Source: Rickettsia akari str. Hartford
GTDB taxonomy: Bacteria; Pseudomonadota; Alphaproteobacteria; Rickettsiales; Rickettsiaceae
DNA length: 64,000 nucleotides
Assembly (NCBI RefSeq): GCF_000018205.1
Contig: NC_009881.1
Coordinates: forward strand, 1,054,001-1,118,000
Direction of reading: 5' to 3'
A program made the translations under genes and the position numbers. Every line of letters begins with the position of its first letter. The first letter of the stretch is position 1. Below, one piece after another: positions 18,655-28,952 of this stretch. Under the pieces are notes generated by a model. The model did no database searches. It saw only the letters and a program-made list of their open reading frames with translations, and was not told the DNA's origin.

Positions 18655-19797
18655 ATGAAAAATTTTATATTCACATCTGAATCAGTTTCTGAAGGACATC
18701 CGGACAAAATGGCCGATCAAATTTCAGATACAGTACTTGATGAAATTCTAAAGCATGACCCTAGTGGTCGTGTTGCCTGTGAAACATTTGTAACAACCGG
18801 TCTAGTTCTAGTGGGTGGCGAAATTACTACTAGTACCTATGTGGATATTGAGCAAATAGTACGTAGCAAGATACAAGAAATCGGCTATAATAATCCAAAT
18901 TATGGATTTGACGGTAGCTGTTGTGCCGTAATTTCATCCATCATGAAACAATCGCCCGATATAGCTATGGGTGTTGACAATGCAAATGACGATGAAATAG
19001 GTGCAGGAGACCAAGGTATGGTTTTCGGTTATGCATGTAATGAAACAGATAGCTTAATGCCTGCACCGATTTACTACGCTCATCTTTTAATGAGAAGACA
19101 AGCATATTTACGTAAACAAAATGTCTTGCCTTGGCTTAGACCCGATGCAAAATCACAAGTCACGTTACGATATGAAAATAACAAACCTGTTGCCATTGAT
19201 GCAGTAGTTTTATCAACTCAGCATCATCCGGAAATACAACAAAAAGATCTTATTGAAGCAGTAATAGAAGAAATCATTAAACCTACCTTACCAAGCAGTT
19301 GGCTAAATAAAGACACTAAATACTTAATTAACCCGACGGGTAGGTTTGTTATAGGAGGTCCTGTTGCCGATTGCGGTTTAACCGGTAGGAAAATTATCGT
19401 GGACAGCTATGGAGGCATGGCAAGACACGGTGGCGGTTGTTTTTCAGGAAAAGATCCAACCAAAATAGATAGGTCTGCTGCTTATATGGCCCGCTATATT
19501 GCTAAGAATGTAGTAGGAGCAGGACTTGCCGATCGATGTGAGATACAAATATCTTATGCAATCGGTGTTGCTGCTCCCGTATCTGTGTACACTGAAACTT
19601 TCGGTACTAGCAAATTAAGCAACGAACAAATTACTAAACTAATAACACAACATTTTGATATGCGTCCTGGTAAAATTATTAAACATCTTGCACTTCGCAC
19701 TCCATGCTATCAAAAAACGGCTTCTTACGGTCATTTCGGCCGTGAAGACGCAGATTTTACATGGGAGAAATTAGATAAAGTAGATATATTGAAGTGA
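18655..19797 (+). CDS. metK: S-adenosylmethionine synthetase, intact
   Basis: MetK makes S-adenosylmethionine from methionine and ATP in the cytoplasm. It is 380 residues, full length, with the motifs [13 protein letters not shown] (residue 14 on), [16 protein letters not shown] and [19 protein letters not shown], and the C-terminal [15 protein letters not shown] see no stop or frameshift. This is notable because metK is known to be inactivated in some rickettsiae (R. prowazekii Madrid E), which import S-adenosylmethionine. The stop TGA lies at the start of a family-A repeat (TGAGTATAC). A nearby user of the product is the methyltransferase at 40611-42266. Confidence 0.97.
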
Positions 19798-19943
19798 GTA
19801 TACCCCAAAGTGAAATGAAGAGTTGGTATACGCAGATCAACTTGAAAAACAGCAAGGAGTTTGTAAGCAAATGAGTGGGGCGTACAGAACATCCAAAGTC
19901 TTACAAAGACGACACAGCCAATTTTGCAAGTTCATCGAGTATA
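19797..19943. repeat. Dispersed repeat, family A, abutting metK stop
   Basis: It begins GAGTATACCCCAAAGTGAAATGAAGAG and ends GACGACACAGCCAATTTTGCAAGTTCATCGAGTATA. The arms AGATCAACTTGAAAAA and TTTTGCAAGTTCAT are inverted. It is closest to the copies at 6323 and 26233. Confidence 0.8.
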
Positions 19944-20023
19944 ATTTATTGACATTTATTCGTAATACATGATTATTTTTATCCTTGTTTAACTAGTCAG
20001 TTGAAAATATAGCTGAGAATATA

Positions 20024-21000
20024 GATAATAATAGAAAATTCAGTAACTTAGAAAATTATGGATTATATCAAGCTAACAAAGAACAAATAATTAAAGAACT
20101 ATAAGAAAAATGCTGAAATGATAAAGATGTAAACATACTTATCAAAGCACAAATACAAGCAAAATAGAAAGCCGGCCATCTATAGATATTTTCCGGTAAA
20201 TGAAACAAAGTAATATTAACCTTAAACCGCTAGAGCTATCGGAATAACATAAGCAATTGAATGATGTCATAAAAGATATGGCACAAAAATACAAAATGAC
20301 CATACCGAAAACAAAAGCGTCTCAGGAAATCACTCAAGTAGTTAAATATTATAGTGAAAATAAATTTAATGCAGAAATAACACCTATACAGGCTCAAAAA
20401 TTAGTAGATGAATTTACGCAAGCAACACTAGATATTTTTGGAGAGAATAAATTAATAGACTCACCTACAATTGAAACAAAAAACGAGCATATTAATATAC
20501 CGCCCCCGAACTTAGAAAAACAAGAAACTACTAATCTTAACTTGGATACAATACACTCAAAAAATTCGCCTGTATCAGGCTTTTTGGATGATGCTGTACT
20601 TAAAGAAGAAAAACAAAATTAAGTAGTAGACGATAAAAAAACAAGAAGTTAAAACCTATAATATATTCAATCAAAACTCAGAGCTTAAAAAACAAACTAT
20701 CAAAAACAAGTTTTATAAGTATTTAAGCAAATTAACGGGAAAATTTGGATTAAAATCCATAAGTAATTATTTTAAAGAATTAATTAAAGAGCCAAATCTT
20801 AAGCAAAATATCAATTTAGAAAAAGATGCAAAGTTAATAGCAGACAAACATCAACTAACAAAATATATGGAGCTTAGCGATAATAAAAATAATAATGTAG
20901 TATTTAGCGGTAAAACAATATCAAAGCATATCACTCAATTATATATTTATTTTACCATCAATTCAGGTATTGCCTATGAAAAATTGACTCAAGGTTTCTA
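20024..21000 (+). pseudogene. Unknown gene, decayed
   Basis: I do not recognise it. Three stretches of rickettsia-like coding sequence follow each other on the plus strand. An N-terminal part (RKFSNLENYGLYQANKEQII) is interrupted by several stops. An open piece of 121 codons runs from 20257 to 20622 (DVIKDMAQKYKMTIPKTKA, later PVSGFLDDAVLKEE). After a frameshift near 20622-20645, another open piece (KTYNIFNQNSELKKQ, FYKYLSKLTGKFGLK, LIADKHQLTKYMEL) runs into the repeat at 21001. The product would have been hydrophilic and Lys/Asn-rich. The central open piece could still be translated, but it has no clear ribosome-binding site. Confidence 0.55.
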
Positions 21001-21166
21001 CGTCATTCCTGCGAGGCATTGTTGCGTGTATACCACCACGTCATTGAGAGCAGTCGTAGACTGCATGGATCGATTTTATCTCTGTCCACCCCTTGCTTGA
21101 CCACGGAGCGTTTTTCAAGAATCACACAATAATATCTCACAGCAATGACAGAGAAAGCCGAGCAAC
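21001..21166. repeat. Composite repeat region, mainly family B with C- and D-like pieces
   Basis: CGTCATTCCTGCGAGGCATTG (C-like) is followed by GTCATTGAGAGCAGTCGTAGACTGCATGG (B-like, matching the copy at 7541), then CCCCTTGCTTGACCACGG (D-like), then CACAGCAATGACAGA (B-like end). It looks like repeats nested or fused in one another. It lies just after the dnaE 3' end. Confidence 0.55.
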
Positions 21167-21170
21167 AACA

Positions 21171-24100
21171 CTATTTACTATATCCTTTTAAAATCTCAAA
21201 ATCTTGCACTTGGAGAAAAAACTGTTCAGATAATGTAATTTTTGCTACAAAATTCTTTACATCTTCACTTTGTAAATAGATTGTCGCTTTAGCATTACTA
21301 TGATCTCCGTTATTAGTGCGAGCTGAAAGCAAGGTTACTATCTGCTCTAATTCTTCATAATTCTTGGGGTAAAGCTGTAACTCAAATTGTTTATTATTAA
21401 TTGCATCCTCGATTGATGAAAAGCTTTTTGCCGTTAGTTTTATTCCTCCTTCATCTTTAACTACATCACAATTAACCACTACCAAACTTTTAACATCGAG
21501 TAAATGTACATAATCTTTTAAGACTTCTTCACTAAAAACACTAAGTTCAAAGATATTCTCAGGATCGGAAAGCACAAGCGTCACGAACCTGCCTCTTGCC
21601 GACATACGAGAATCCTTTTTTTGTATCACACCAGCAAGATTTACTCGGTTAGTACCTTCAGGTAAATTATTATACAAATACGCAGTATTTAAAATATTTA
21701 AACGACTAAATATTTCTTGATATTCCGTAAGAGGATGATTAGAGATAAATAAACCCATAGACTCAAATTCATAAAAGGCTAAAGTATTTTTATCGGCATA
21801 ATCACTTGATACTAAAATAGTTGGACTTAAACTAGAAACTTTAATTAAGCTAAATTGATTAGATTCCTGCTCTTCGTGATATGAAGTTGAATAAGCAAGC
21901 AACTTTGAAATACTTAAAAATAATTGCAATCGATTATCATGTAGCTCATCAAAGCAGCCAGATTTAATTAAATTTTCCAATAATTTACTGTTAATAGACT
22001 TTGGCGGTAATCGTTCAATAAAATCAGTAATTGATTTAAAGGCTCCTCTTGCCTTTCGCTCATCTGTTACTAACTTACCGAAACTTGGCGTCACTCCCTT
22101 AATAGCACCTAAAGCGAAGATTATTGCTCTTTCTTCTTTGTCATATCCGGTACTTTCTATGTTATTCTCGCAAAAGCGGGAATCCATTTTCATTTCACTA
22201 GTTTTTTCTGGATCCACGCCTACACGAGGATGACATAGAGCACTGCCGAAATGACAAGTTGTAAAATACCCTTCAGAACTATTAATATTAGGAGCAATAA
22301 TTTTTATACCGCTATCTTTTGCTTCTTGTAAAAATAAATTAATTTTATCATGATTATTTAATTCAAGGTTTAAACATGCTACTAAAAACTCAGCAGAATA
22401 ATTAGCTTTAAGATAAGCAGTTTGGTATGAAATAACACCATAAGCCGCAGCATGGGCTTTATTAAAACCGTAACCGGCAAATTTAGCCACAGTTGCAAAA
22501 ATGGATTTAGCTTGAGATTCCGAAATATTATTAGCAATCGCTCCTTTAACGAAGATTTCTTCATGCTCCTCCATTTCTTTCTTTATCTTCTTACCCATTG
22601 CTCTACGAAGCAAATCAGCAGCTCCTAGGGTATAACCGGCAAGAATCTGAGCAATTCTTTGTACCTGCTCCTGATATATCACCACTCCGTAAGTTTCTTC
22701 TAAGATTGGCTTTAATAGCTCATGTAAATAATCAGGCTGTTTTAATTTATGCTTACAAGCTATATAGGTAGGGATATTTTCCATAGGACCCGGACGATAT
22801 AAAGCCCCAAGAGCTATCAAATCGTGTATAGAATCAGGTTTAAGGCGTCTAAGTGCATCTTTCATCCCAATACTTTCAAATTGGAAAACGCCGACTCCTT
22901 TACCTTTACACAACATTTGATAAGTCTTATTATCATCAAAGGTCATATTGTTAAAATCTACTTCTATTCCTTGCTCTTTAAGTAGTTTCTTACAATCGGT
23001 AATAACCGTTAGGGTTTGCAGTCCTAAAAAATCAAATTTAATTAAACCGGCAATTTCGGAATATTTCATAGAATAACCGACTACCAGCATATCAGAATTA
23101 GCATCTTTATATACCGGTACTATATCGACTAAATCAGTACATGCTATTACGATTCCTGCAGCATGAGTTGAGACATGCCTATGTAACCCCTCAAGAATTA
23201 ACGAAGTATCAAGCACTAGCTTAATTAACTCCGCTTCACCCTCCAAATTATACAGCCCATTACCTTTAGCGGCATTTGCAAGCTCCGGAACTTCACGCAT
23301 CGCCTGTTCAAGCGTAACTGGATTAACCGCACTAAAAGGTACAAGCTCCGTTAGATAATCAGCGAATTTATAAGGTAAACTCAGCACACGAGCAACATCC
23401 TTAATTACAGCCTTTGCCTGCATTTTACCAAAAGTTATAATCTGCCCTACTCGATTATGGCCGTATTTAGAACGTACGTAATTAATCACTTCCTCACGTC
23501 TTTCTTGACAAAAATCAATATCGAAGTCAGGCATCGAAATACGTTCGGGATTTAAAAATCTTTCAAATAATAAGCCGAATTTAATCGGATCGAGATCAGT
23601 AATAAGCAAGCTCCAAGCGACAACCGAGCCTGCTCCTGAACCTCTACCCGGTCCGACTAAAATCCCCTTTTTTTTACTCCATTTAATAAAATCGGATACA
23701 ATCAAAAAATAACCGGCAAAATTCATATTACAGATAATATCCAGCTCATAATTAAGACGCGCAAAATATTCGGTTTTCAACTCTTCTTGATTCTCTAATG
23801 AAATATGTTCAGATTTAAACTTTGTAGCAAGCCTTGCAAGCAACCCTTCTTTTGCATCTTTTCTAATTAAATCCGTTTCACTAATATCTTTGGTAGCAAA
23901 ATTAGGCAGCATCGGCGGGTTTGCATGTGCTGCAAAATAACAACGCTCTCTTAAATTCACAGTATTTTGTATGGCATTAGGTAGATCAGAAAAAATCTCT
24001 CTCATCTCATGCGGTGACCTAAAATAACAATTTTCACTAACTGTTTTACGATCAGGATATTCTTTAGTCACACCAGCTGATATACATAACAGCACATCAT

Positions 24101-24728
24101 GTGCATCATGCATGCTTTTTTCGCTAAACAGAACTTTATTAGTAGCAACAAGCGGAATAGATAATTCCGAAGCTATCTTAATATAACTATCCTCAATAAA
24201 CTGTTCTTCCGGCAGATCGTGCCTCATAATCTCAAAATAAAAACGATCTCCTAAGATTTCCTGTAGAGTGCGGGCAAACAACATCGCTTGTTCTTGCTCA
24301 CGAGCTAGTAAGCATTTTCCGACAATACCGTCAGTATAACAACATAATGCTATTAGCCCTTCTTGATATTTGATTAAATCTTCAAAAGTAATATGATCGC
24401 ATATCTTACGATCATTTTTAGTAAAAGTAAGGCTTGATAGTTTGAGTAAATTTTTATAACCGGTTTCATCTTTAGCTATAAGCAAAATTTGAGCAAAAAT
24501 ATCTACATCATATTTTATATTTAGAATAACTCCATGTATCGGCTGCAGTCCTTTTTTTACTGCATATAATGCAAATTCTAACGAGCCGAATAAATTGCCC
24601 CTATCTGCCAAACAAATAGCAGGCATTTTATTCGATGAAGCAAGTTCTACTATCTTCTCAAGCGTTAATGCACTTTCTAGAAAAGAATAAGAGCTTTGAG
24701 TTCTTAAATGAATAAATTCAGGTTGCAT
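21171..24728 (-). CDS. dnaE: DNA polymerase III alpha subunit, with in-frame repeat insertion
   Basis: DnaE is the replicative polymerase. It is 1185 residues with a PHP domain at the N-terminus ([16 protein letters not shown], whose expected metal-binding HxH is altered to HLR). The catalytic-acid motif is [16 protein letters not shown] near residue 400, with [12 protein letters not shown] before it and [38 protein letters not shown] and [10 protein letters not shown] after. Fingers, helix-hairpin-helix and OB-fold follow. Residues about 825-862 (around [10 protein letters not shown] and DSRFCENN) do not belong to the family and are encoded by a family-C palindromic repeat. The frame stays open through it, so the protein is probably functional with an extra loop. 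Confidence 0.97.
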   Translation of the reverse strand: MQPEFIHLRTQSSYSFLESALTLEKIVELASSNKMPAICLADRGNLFGSLEFALYAVKKGLQPIHGVILNIKYDVDIFAQILLIAKDETGYKNLLKLSSLTFTKNDRKICDHITFEDLIKYQEGLIALCCYTDGIVGKCLLAREQEQAMLFARTLQEILGDRFYFEIMRHDLPEEQFIEDSYIKIASELSIPLVATNKVLFSEKSMHDAHDVLLCISAGVTKEYPDRKTVSENCYFRSPHEMREIFSDLPNAIQNTVNLRERCYFAAHANPPMLPNFATKDISETDLIRKDAKEGLLARLATKFKSEHISLENQEELKTEYFARLNYELDIICNMNFAGYFLIVSDFIKWSKKKGILVGPGRGSGAGSVVAWSLLITDLDPIKFGLLFERFLNPERISMPDFDIDFCQERREEVINYVRSKYGHNRVGQIITFGKMQAKAVIKDVARVLSLPYKFADYLTELVPFSAVNPVTLEQAMREVPELANAAKGNGLYNLEGEAELIKLVLDTSLILEGLHRHVSTHAAGIVIACTDLVDIVPVYKDANSDMLVVGYSMKYSEIAGLIKFDFLGLQTLTVITDCKKLLKEQGIEVDFNNMTFDDNKTYQMLCKGKGVGVFQFESIGMKDALRRLKPDSIHDLIALGALYRPGPMENIPTYIACKHKLKQPDYLHELLKPILEETYGVVIYQEQVQRIAQILAGYTLGAADLLRRAMGKKIKKEMEEHEEIFVKGAIANNISESQAKSIFATVAKFAGYGFNKAHAAAYGVISYQTAYLKANYSAEFLVACLNLELNNHDKINLFLQEAKDSGIKIIAPNINSSEGYFTTCHFGSALCHPRVGVDPEKTSEMKMDSRFCENNIESTGYDKEERAIIFALGAIKGVTPSFGKLVTDERKARGAFKSITDFIERLPPKSINSKLLENLIKSGCFDELHDNRLQLFLSISKLLAYSTSYHEEQESNQFSLIKVSSLSPTILVSSDYADKNTLAFYEFESMGLFISNHPLTEYQEIFSRLNILNTAYLYNNLPEGTNRVNLAGVIQKKDSRMSARGRFVTLVLSDPENIFELSVFSEEVLKDYVHLLDVKSLVVVNCDVVKDEGGIKLTAKSFSSIEDAINNKQFELQLYPKNYEELEQIVTLLSARTNNGDHSNAKATIYLQSEDVKNFVAKITLSEQFFLQVQDFEILKGYSK
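22150..22245. repeat. Family C palindromic repeat inside dnaE
   Basis: It has GTTATTCTCGCAAAAGCGGGAATCC on the left and CTGGATCCACGCCTACACGAGGATGACAT on the right, the ends shared with other C copies. It lies wholly within the dnaE reading frame on the opposite strand to the usual repeat reading and adds no stop. Confidence 0.85.
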
Positions 24729-24766
24729 TTTTTATTAATGTTAAAGTTTATTGTCTTCATGACAAT

Positions 24767-24846
24767 GTATCACCACGTTGCTTGACCACTTGGTCCAGTC
24801 TTTTTTAATTTTTTTTTGATACTGTGGTCAAGCCGCGGTATAACAC
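24767..24846. repeat. Dispersed palindromic repeat, family D
   Basis: CACCACGTTGCTTGACCACTTGGTCCAG and ACTGTGGTCAAGCCGCGGTATAAC form long inverted arms (GCTTGACCAC / GTGGTCAAGC) around a T-rich loop. It lies between the 3' end of ugd and the 5' end of dnaE and could also act as a hairpin between the two genes. Confidence 0.8.
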
Positions 24847-24876
24847 CGAGTGTATTTTCCGTTCGATACACCAAGG

Positions 24877-26181
24877 CTACATCTTACTCCCAACTGCATA
24901 ATATCTAAAACCGATTTTTCTCATTGCTTCATTATCTAGTATGTTTCTAAGGTCAATAATTATCGTGGATTGTACTAAATTATAAATTCCATGCCAATTA
25001 AGTTCTTTGAATTCTAACCATTCGGTTGCAATAACTATAATATCTACTGATTTACAGGCTTCATCTACCGAATCTAAATATAGCAAATTTTTATGTTCTA
25101 AATTCTTTTTAGCATTTTCAAGCCCAATAGGATCAAATGCTTTAACATATACATCTTTATTTAATAAGATCTTTACAATTTCGATTGCAGGACTGGCCCT
25201 AACATCATCTGTTCCTGCTTTGTATGTTAAGCCTAAAATTGCTATATTTTTACCTTTTAAATCTCCGTCTAACAAAGTAGCTATTTTATCTACCATATTA
25301 CTTGGACGCTGCTTATTACTTGTAATTACTGCCTTAAGAATCTTACAATCGATATGATGATTTTCTACAAGATTATTTAATGCTAGAATATCTTTTGGAA
25401 AACATGAACCACCAAAACCAGGACCTGCATTTAAAAAATCTTGACCGATTCTTTGATCAAGTCCTACACCTTTAGATAAATCTTTAATATTGCCGCCAAT
25501 TTTTTCGCATAAGTCAGCCATTTCGTTAATAAAAGCAATTTTGGTAGCTAAAAAACTATTTGAAGCATATTTAATAAGCTCACTCGTCACTAAATCGGTA
25601 ATCACAAACTTTGCTCCTTGTTCTATTAAAGGTGCATAAATTTTTCGTAAAATTTCCTCTGATTCTTTATCATGTACACCGATAACTATACGATCAGGAT
25701 ATAAAAAATCTTCTACCGCATTGCCCTCTCTTAAAAACTCAGGATTAGAAGCAACATTAAATAAAAAACCTTGTGAGTTTAAAGAAGCTATAATATTACT
25801 GCAACTACCAGGCGGAACAGTAGATTTTATGACTATTAAACAATCTTTATTTATATGCTTAGAAACTTTATTAATAGCATCATAGACATATTTTAAATCT
25901 GCTTCTCCCGACTCTTTTGAAGGCGTACCGACCGTAATAAATATTGCCTCGGCATTTTGAAGTTCATTATTATAAATATTTGTAAATTTTAACCTATTAG
26001 CTTCTAAAGCTTGCTTAAGATATTCATCAAGCTTAGCTTCATAAATCGGCAATATTTGCTTATTTAATTTGGATATTTTCACCTCATCATTATCAAGACA
26101 AGTAACATTATGGCCTAAATAGCTCATAATAATACCTGAGACTAATCCAACATATCCGCTACCGATAAATGTAATATTCAT
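24877..26181 (-). CDS. ugd: UDP-glucose 6-dehydrogenase
   Basis: This enzyme oxidises UDP-glucose to UDP-glucuronate with two NAD+, giving a precursor for surface polysaccharides. It is 434 residues with the NAD-binding Rossmann motif IGSGYVGLVSG at residues 6-16, the hinge KYASNSFLATKIAFINE, the catalytic Cys260 in GPGFGGSCFPKD and the C-terminal UDP-binding domain beginning ILGLTYKAGTDDVRASPA. All the key residues are present. UDP-glucuronate use in this organism cannot be told from this window. A family-A repeat lies upstream and may separate its promoter from the divergent gene at 26430. Confidence 0.95.
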   Translation of the reverse strand: MNITFIGSGYVGLVSGIIMSYLGHNVTCLDNDEVKISKLNKQILPIYEAKLDEYLKQALEANRLKFTNIYNNELQNAEAIFITVGTPSKESGEADLKYVYDAINKVSKHINKDCLIVIKSTVPPGSCSNIIASLNSQGFLFNVASNPEFLREGNAVEDFLYPDRIVIGVHDKESEEILRKIYAPLIEQGAKFVITDLVTSELIKYASNSFLATKIAFINEMADLCEKIGGNIKDLSKGVGLDQRIGQDFLNAGPGFGGSCFPKDILALNNLVENHHIDCKILKAVITSNKQRPSNMVDKIATLLDGDLKGKNIAILGLTYKAGTDDVRASPAIEIVKILLNKDVYVKAFDPIGLENAKKNLEHKNLLYLDSVDEACKSVDIIVIATEWLEFKELNWHGIYNLVQSTIIIDLRNILDNEAMRKIGFRYYAVGSKM

Positions 26182-26232
26182 AATTTTTTGTGATTTTTAT
26201 ATTAAATTTTTAAATTATACGTTATATTCCAA

Positions 26233-26392
26233 GTGTATACCTCAAATAAAATGAAGAGTAGTATAGACGAAGATCAACTTCAAAAAGAGCAAGCAATCCA
26301 CAAGACTAGGAATGGATGGTATACTTCAATACGTGAGTACCGCAGTACTTGTAGGATGACGTAGCAAATTTTTGAAGTTCGTAGAGTATATA
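26233..26392. repeat. Dispersed repeat, family A (long form)
   Basis: It runs from GTGTATACCTCAAATAAAATGAAGAG to GACGTAGCAAATTTTTGAAGTTCGTAGAGTATA. The inverted arms are GATCAACTTCAAAAAGAG and AATTTTTGAAGTTCG. It lies between two divergent genes, ugd and the AsmA-like gene. Confidence 0.8.
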
Positions 26393-26429
26393 AAGCTTTT
26401 ATCATATTTCAATAGATTTACAAGCTCAA

Positions 26430-28943
26430 ATGAATTTTATTAAAAAAATCTTTATTAGTATTTTGATAATTCTAATGTCATTATCTTTGGCTATAACTCT
26501 CACTGTTTATAGTGCAAATAAAGGACTCTTAAATGAACCTTTGAAAAAAATAATTGAATTTTATTTAGGTAAAAATGATATAAAGGCTGTGCTACATAAT
26601 TTAGAATTTAAAGAAAACCGATTATCCATAGATAAAATTTCCCTAAGTCTTATAGATAATGCTAGAGGAGAAATTAACGATTTTAATCTTTTCTTTAATT
26701 TCAAAAATTTCTTCTCTAATTCGTTAATAGAGGCTAATTTTAATATTGATCAAATTTCCATAATCTCAAATAACGATGAAGAGATTATAAATACTTCAAC
26801 AACCGGTGATTATTCGTTAAATATAATTAAACAAGATTCCCTAACCGACATACGGCTAACTTCAATAAAAAGTGATATCTTAACGGATGAGCAAGGAGCA
26901 TACTTACCTCTAGGAAATGCTTTATGCTCATATAAAACCGCCTATTCTAAAGATAATACAAAGATAGTTAATTGCAAACTCACATTTGGGGATAAAGCTT
27001 TTTTATCACTAAGCGGTATAATAACTGATAAAAATATTGATGCAAGTGCAGCTGCCGCAAATATGCCTTTAATAATTTATCAAACAGTCGAAAAAATTAT
27101 TCCGGATAATCCTATAATATCATATTTACGAAAACATATAAAACAAGGTTACATCCAAAACGGAGAATTAAAGATTAAATTAGATAAAAATTTTTTAAAA
27201 AAAAATATTTTAGTAGAAGATAATTTAAAAGCAAATTTACATATCTCGAATTTTGAATATAAATATCATACAGATTTACCGCCTTTGACTAAAGTTGATA
27301 CTAATATAATCATTTCAGGACCAGAAATAAAATTTCTAATTAATGAAGCATATAGCGGTACAAGTGTTGTGTCAGACGGTATTATGACTTTCAAATGGGA
27401 AGGACCGGATAAATCACAATTTATTTTTAATGCTACTGCTAAAGGTGCAATTAACGACCTAATTGCCTTTATTCCACATGATGCATATCAAAATATTAAA
27501 GCTCAAGAGATTGATCTTAAACAAATCAAAGGAACAGCAAATTCAATAATAGAGCTAATAATTCCTATTAGCCCAAATATCCCTAATAGCTATAATGTTT
27601 TGTCGACATTAACAAATATCTCTTTTAACACCTTAGACAATAATATCATATTACAAAACGGTGAAGCCAAAGGTAGTTTTAAAGATAATAAACTAAATAT
27701 TAGTGGTAAAGGTAAAATTAATAATTATATAAGCAGCTTTACTTATGATCATGATATATCAGATAAAAATAATGAGTGTTTACTTAAAATAAAAAGTAAT
27801 ATTACGGCAAATAATCAAAGATTTGGAGTATTTAAATTAATTTCAGGCAGCACCGTTTTAAATTTTGAGTATAAAAAACAGCATAATAATGAGAGTTTGA
27901 TGACCGTTAATTCTAATCTTGATAATTTAGAATTTTATATAGATAAAGTATCTATTCATAAAAAATTACATAAAAAAGCTAATTTATATTTATATATTAA
28001 ATTAAATGATAAAAATTTGGATAGCAATATTGAATTTAACCTTTCAGGGCAGGATAATCTAAAAATTAACGGTAATGCCTTAATTAAGAACAATATTTAT
28101 AATATTAATCTAACCTCTGTTAAACATAATCATACGGATTTAAAAGGAAAAATAATCATAGATAACCATAATCTTAATACGGAACTTTATGGAAGCGGAT
28201 TAGATTTATCAAATGCTGATATGATGCAGTTTTTAGAAAAAGAGGTGGATTCTACACGTAATATCAATTTAAAAACTACTATATCAAAAATAATTTTAAA
28301 GAATAATATAATTCTAGGTAATCTTGATTTAGCAATTAAATGTGATAAAGTGCGTTGTTTCTACGGTTTTCTAAATGCTGATATTGATAATAAAAAAGTT
28401 AAGATGTCGCTTACCGCTAAAGAAACTTTTGAACAATGGCTAATTGAATCCGATAATGCCGGAGCATTACTTCAGGGACTCGGAATGTATACCACTATGC
28501 AAAACGGTCAGATTAACATCAACTTAAATACAAAAAGATATGAAGTAAAAAAAGGGGAAATAGTGCCGATATTAGACGGCAAATTTTCTATAAAACATTT
28601 TACGGTAGTCGATACTCCTTTTTTAACACGGCTTGTTTCCTTTGTTTCGTTGCCAGGTTTTCTTAGTTCAATAACTAATAATAAAAATATTTTATTTGAA
28701 GATATGACAGGTAAATTTAATTATAGAGGAAATATAATTACAATTTTCGATACGGAAGCACATGGACCGTTCTTTGATTTTACTATGAAAGGTAATATTG
28801 ATACCAAGCAGCAATTAATTACGGTTAAAGGAAATGTTATTCCTTCATTTTTCTTAATGAGTACTATTGTAACTAAAATACCGGTAGTCGGTAAAATATT
28901 TTCCAAAGTAGCACCTTACTCCTTAAAAATGAACTATAAATAG
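26430..28943 (+). CDS. AsmA-like (AsmA/TamB/YhdP superfamily) envelope protein, 837 aa
   Basis: Proteins of this superfamily are long periplasmic beta-groove proteins anchored in the inner membrane and implicated in lipid transport to the outer membrane. The sequence shows one N-terminal membrane segment (residues about 4-28, IFISILIILMSLSLAITLTVY), then about 800 residues of beta-rich, Asn/Lys-rich sequence. The C-terminal AsmA-like part is the clearest mark: GKFSIKHFTVVDTPFLTRL, FEDMTGKFNYRGN, and KGNIDTKQQLITVKGNVIPS. I place it in the superfamily with fair confidence but cannot tell YhdP from a short AsmA. It is followed 9 bases later by the AmpG-type gene. Confidence 0.75.
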   Translation: MNFIKKIFISILIILMSLSLAITLTVYSANKGLLNEPLKKIIEFYLGKNDIKAVLHNLEFKENRLSIDKISLSLIDNARGEINDFNLFFNFKNFFSNSLIEANFNIDQISIISNNDEEIINTSTTGDYSLNIIKQDSLTDIRLTSIKSDILTDEQGAYLPLGNALCSYKTAYSKDNTKIVNCKLTFGDKAFLSLSGIITDKNIDASAAAANMPLIIYQTVEKIIPDNPIISYLRKHIKQGYIQNGELKIKLDKNFLKKNILVEDNLKANLHISNFEYKYHTDLPPLTKVDTNIIISGPEIKFLINEAYSGTSVVSDGIMTFKWEGPDKSQFIFNATAKGAINDLIAFIPHDAYQNIKAQEIDLKQIKGTANSIIELIIPISPNIPNSYNVLSTLTNISFNTLDNNIILQNGEAKGSFKDNKLNISGKGKINNYISSFTYDHDISDKNNECLLKIKSNITANNQRFGVFKLISGSTVLNFEYKKQHNNESLMTVNSNLDNLEFYIDKVSIHKKLHKKANLYLYIKLNDKNLDSNIEFNLSGQDNLKINGNALIKNNIYNINLTSVKHNHTDLKGKIIIDNHNLNTELYGSGLDLSNADMMQFLEKEVDSTRNINLKTTISKIILKNNIILGNLDLAIKCDKVRCFYGFLNADIDNKKVKMSLTAKETFEQWLIESDNAGALLQGLGMYTTMQNGQININLNTKRYEVKKGEIVPILDGKFSIKHFTVVDTPFLTRLVSFVSLPGFLSSITNNKNILFEDMTGKFNYRGNIITIFDTEAHGPFFDFTMKGNIDTKQQLITVKGNVIPSFFLMSTIVTKIPVVGKIFSKVAPYSLKMNYK

Positions 28944-28952
28944 TTATATTCT

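Noticed and set aside
24407..24728. DnaE PHP domain as an active phosphoesterase or proofreader
   Set aside because: The first metal-binding motif is altered (HLR), so activity is doubtful; I do not claim it.
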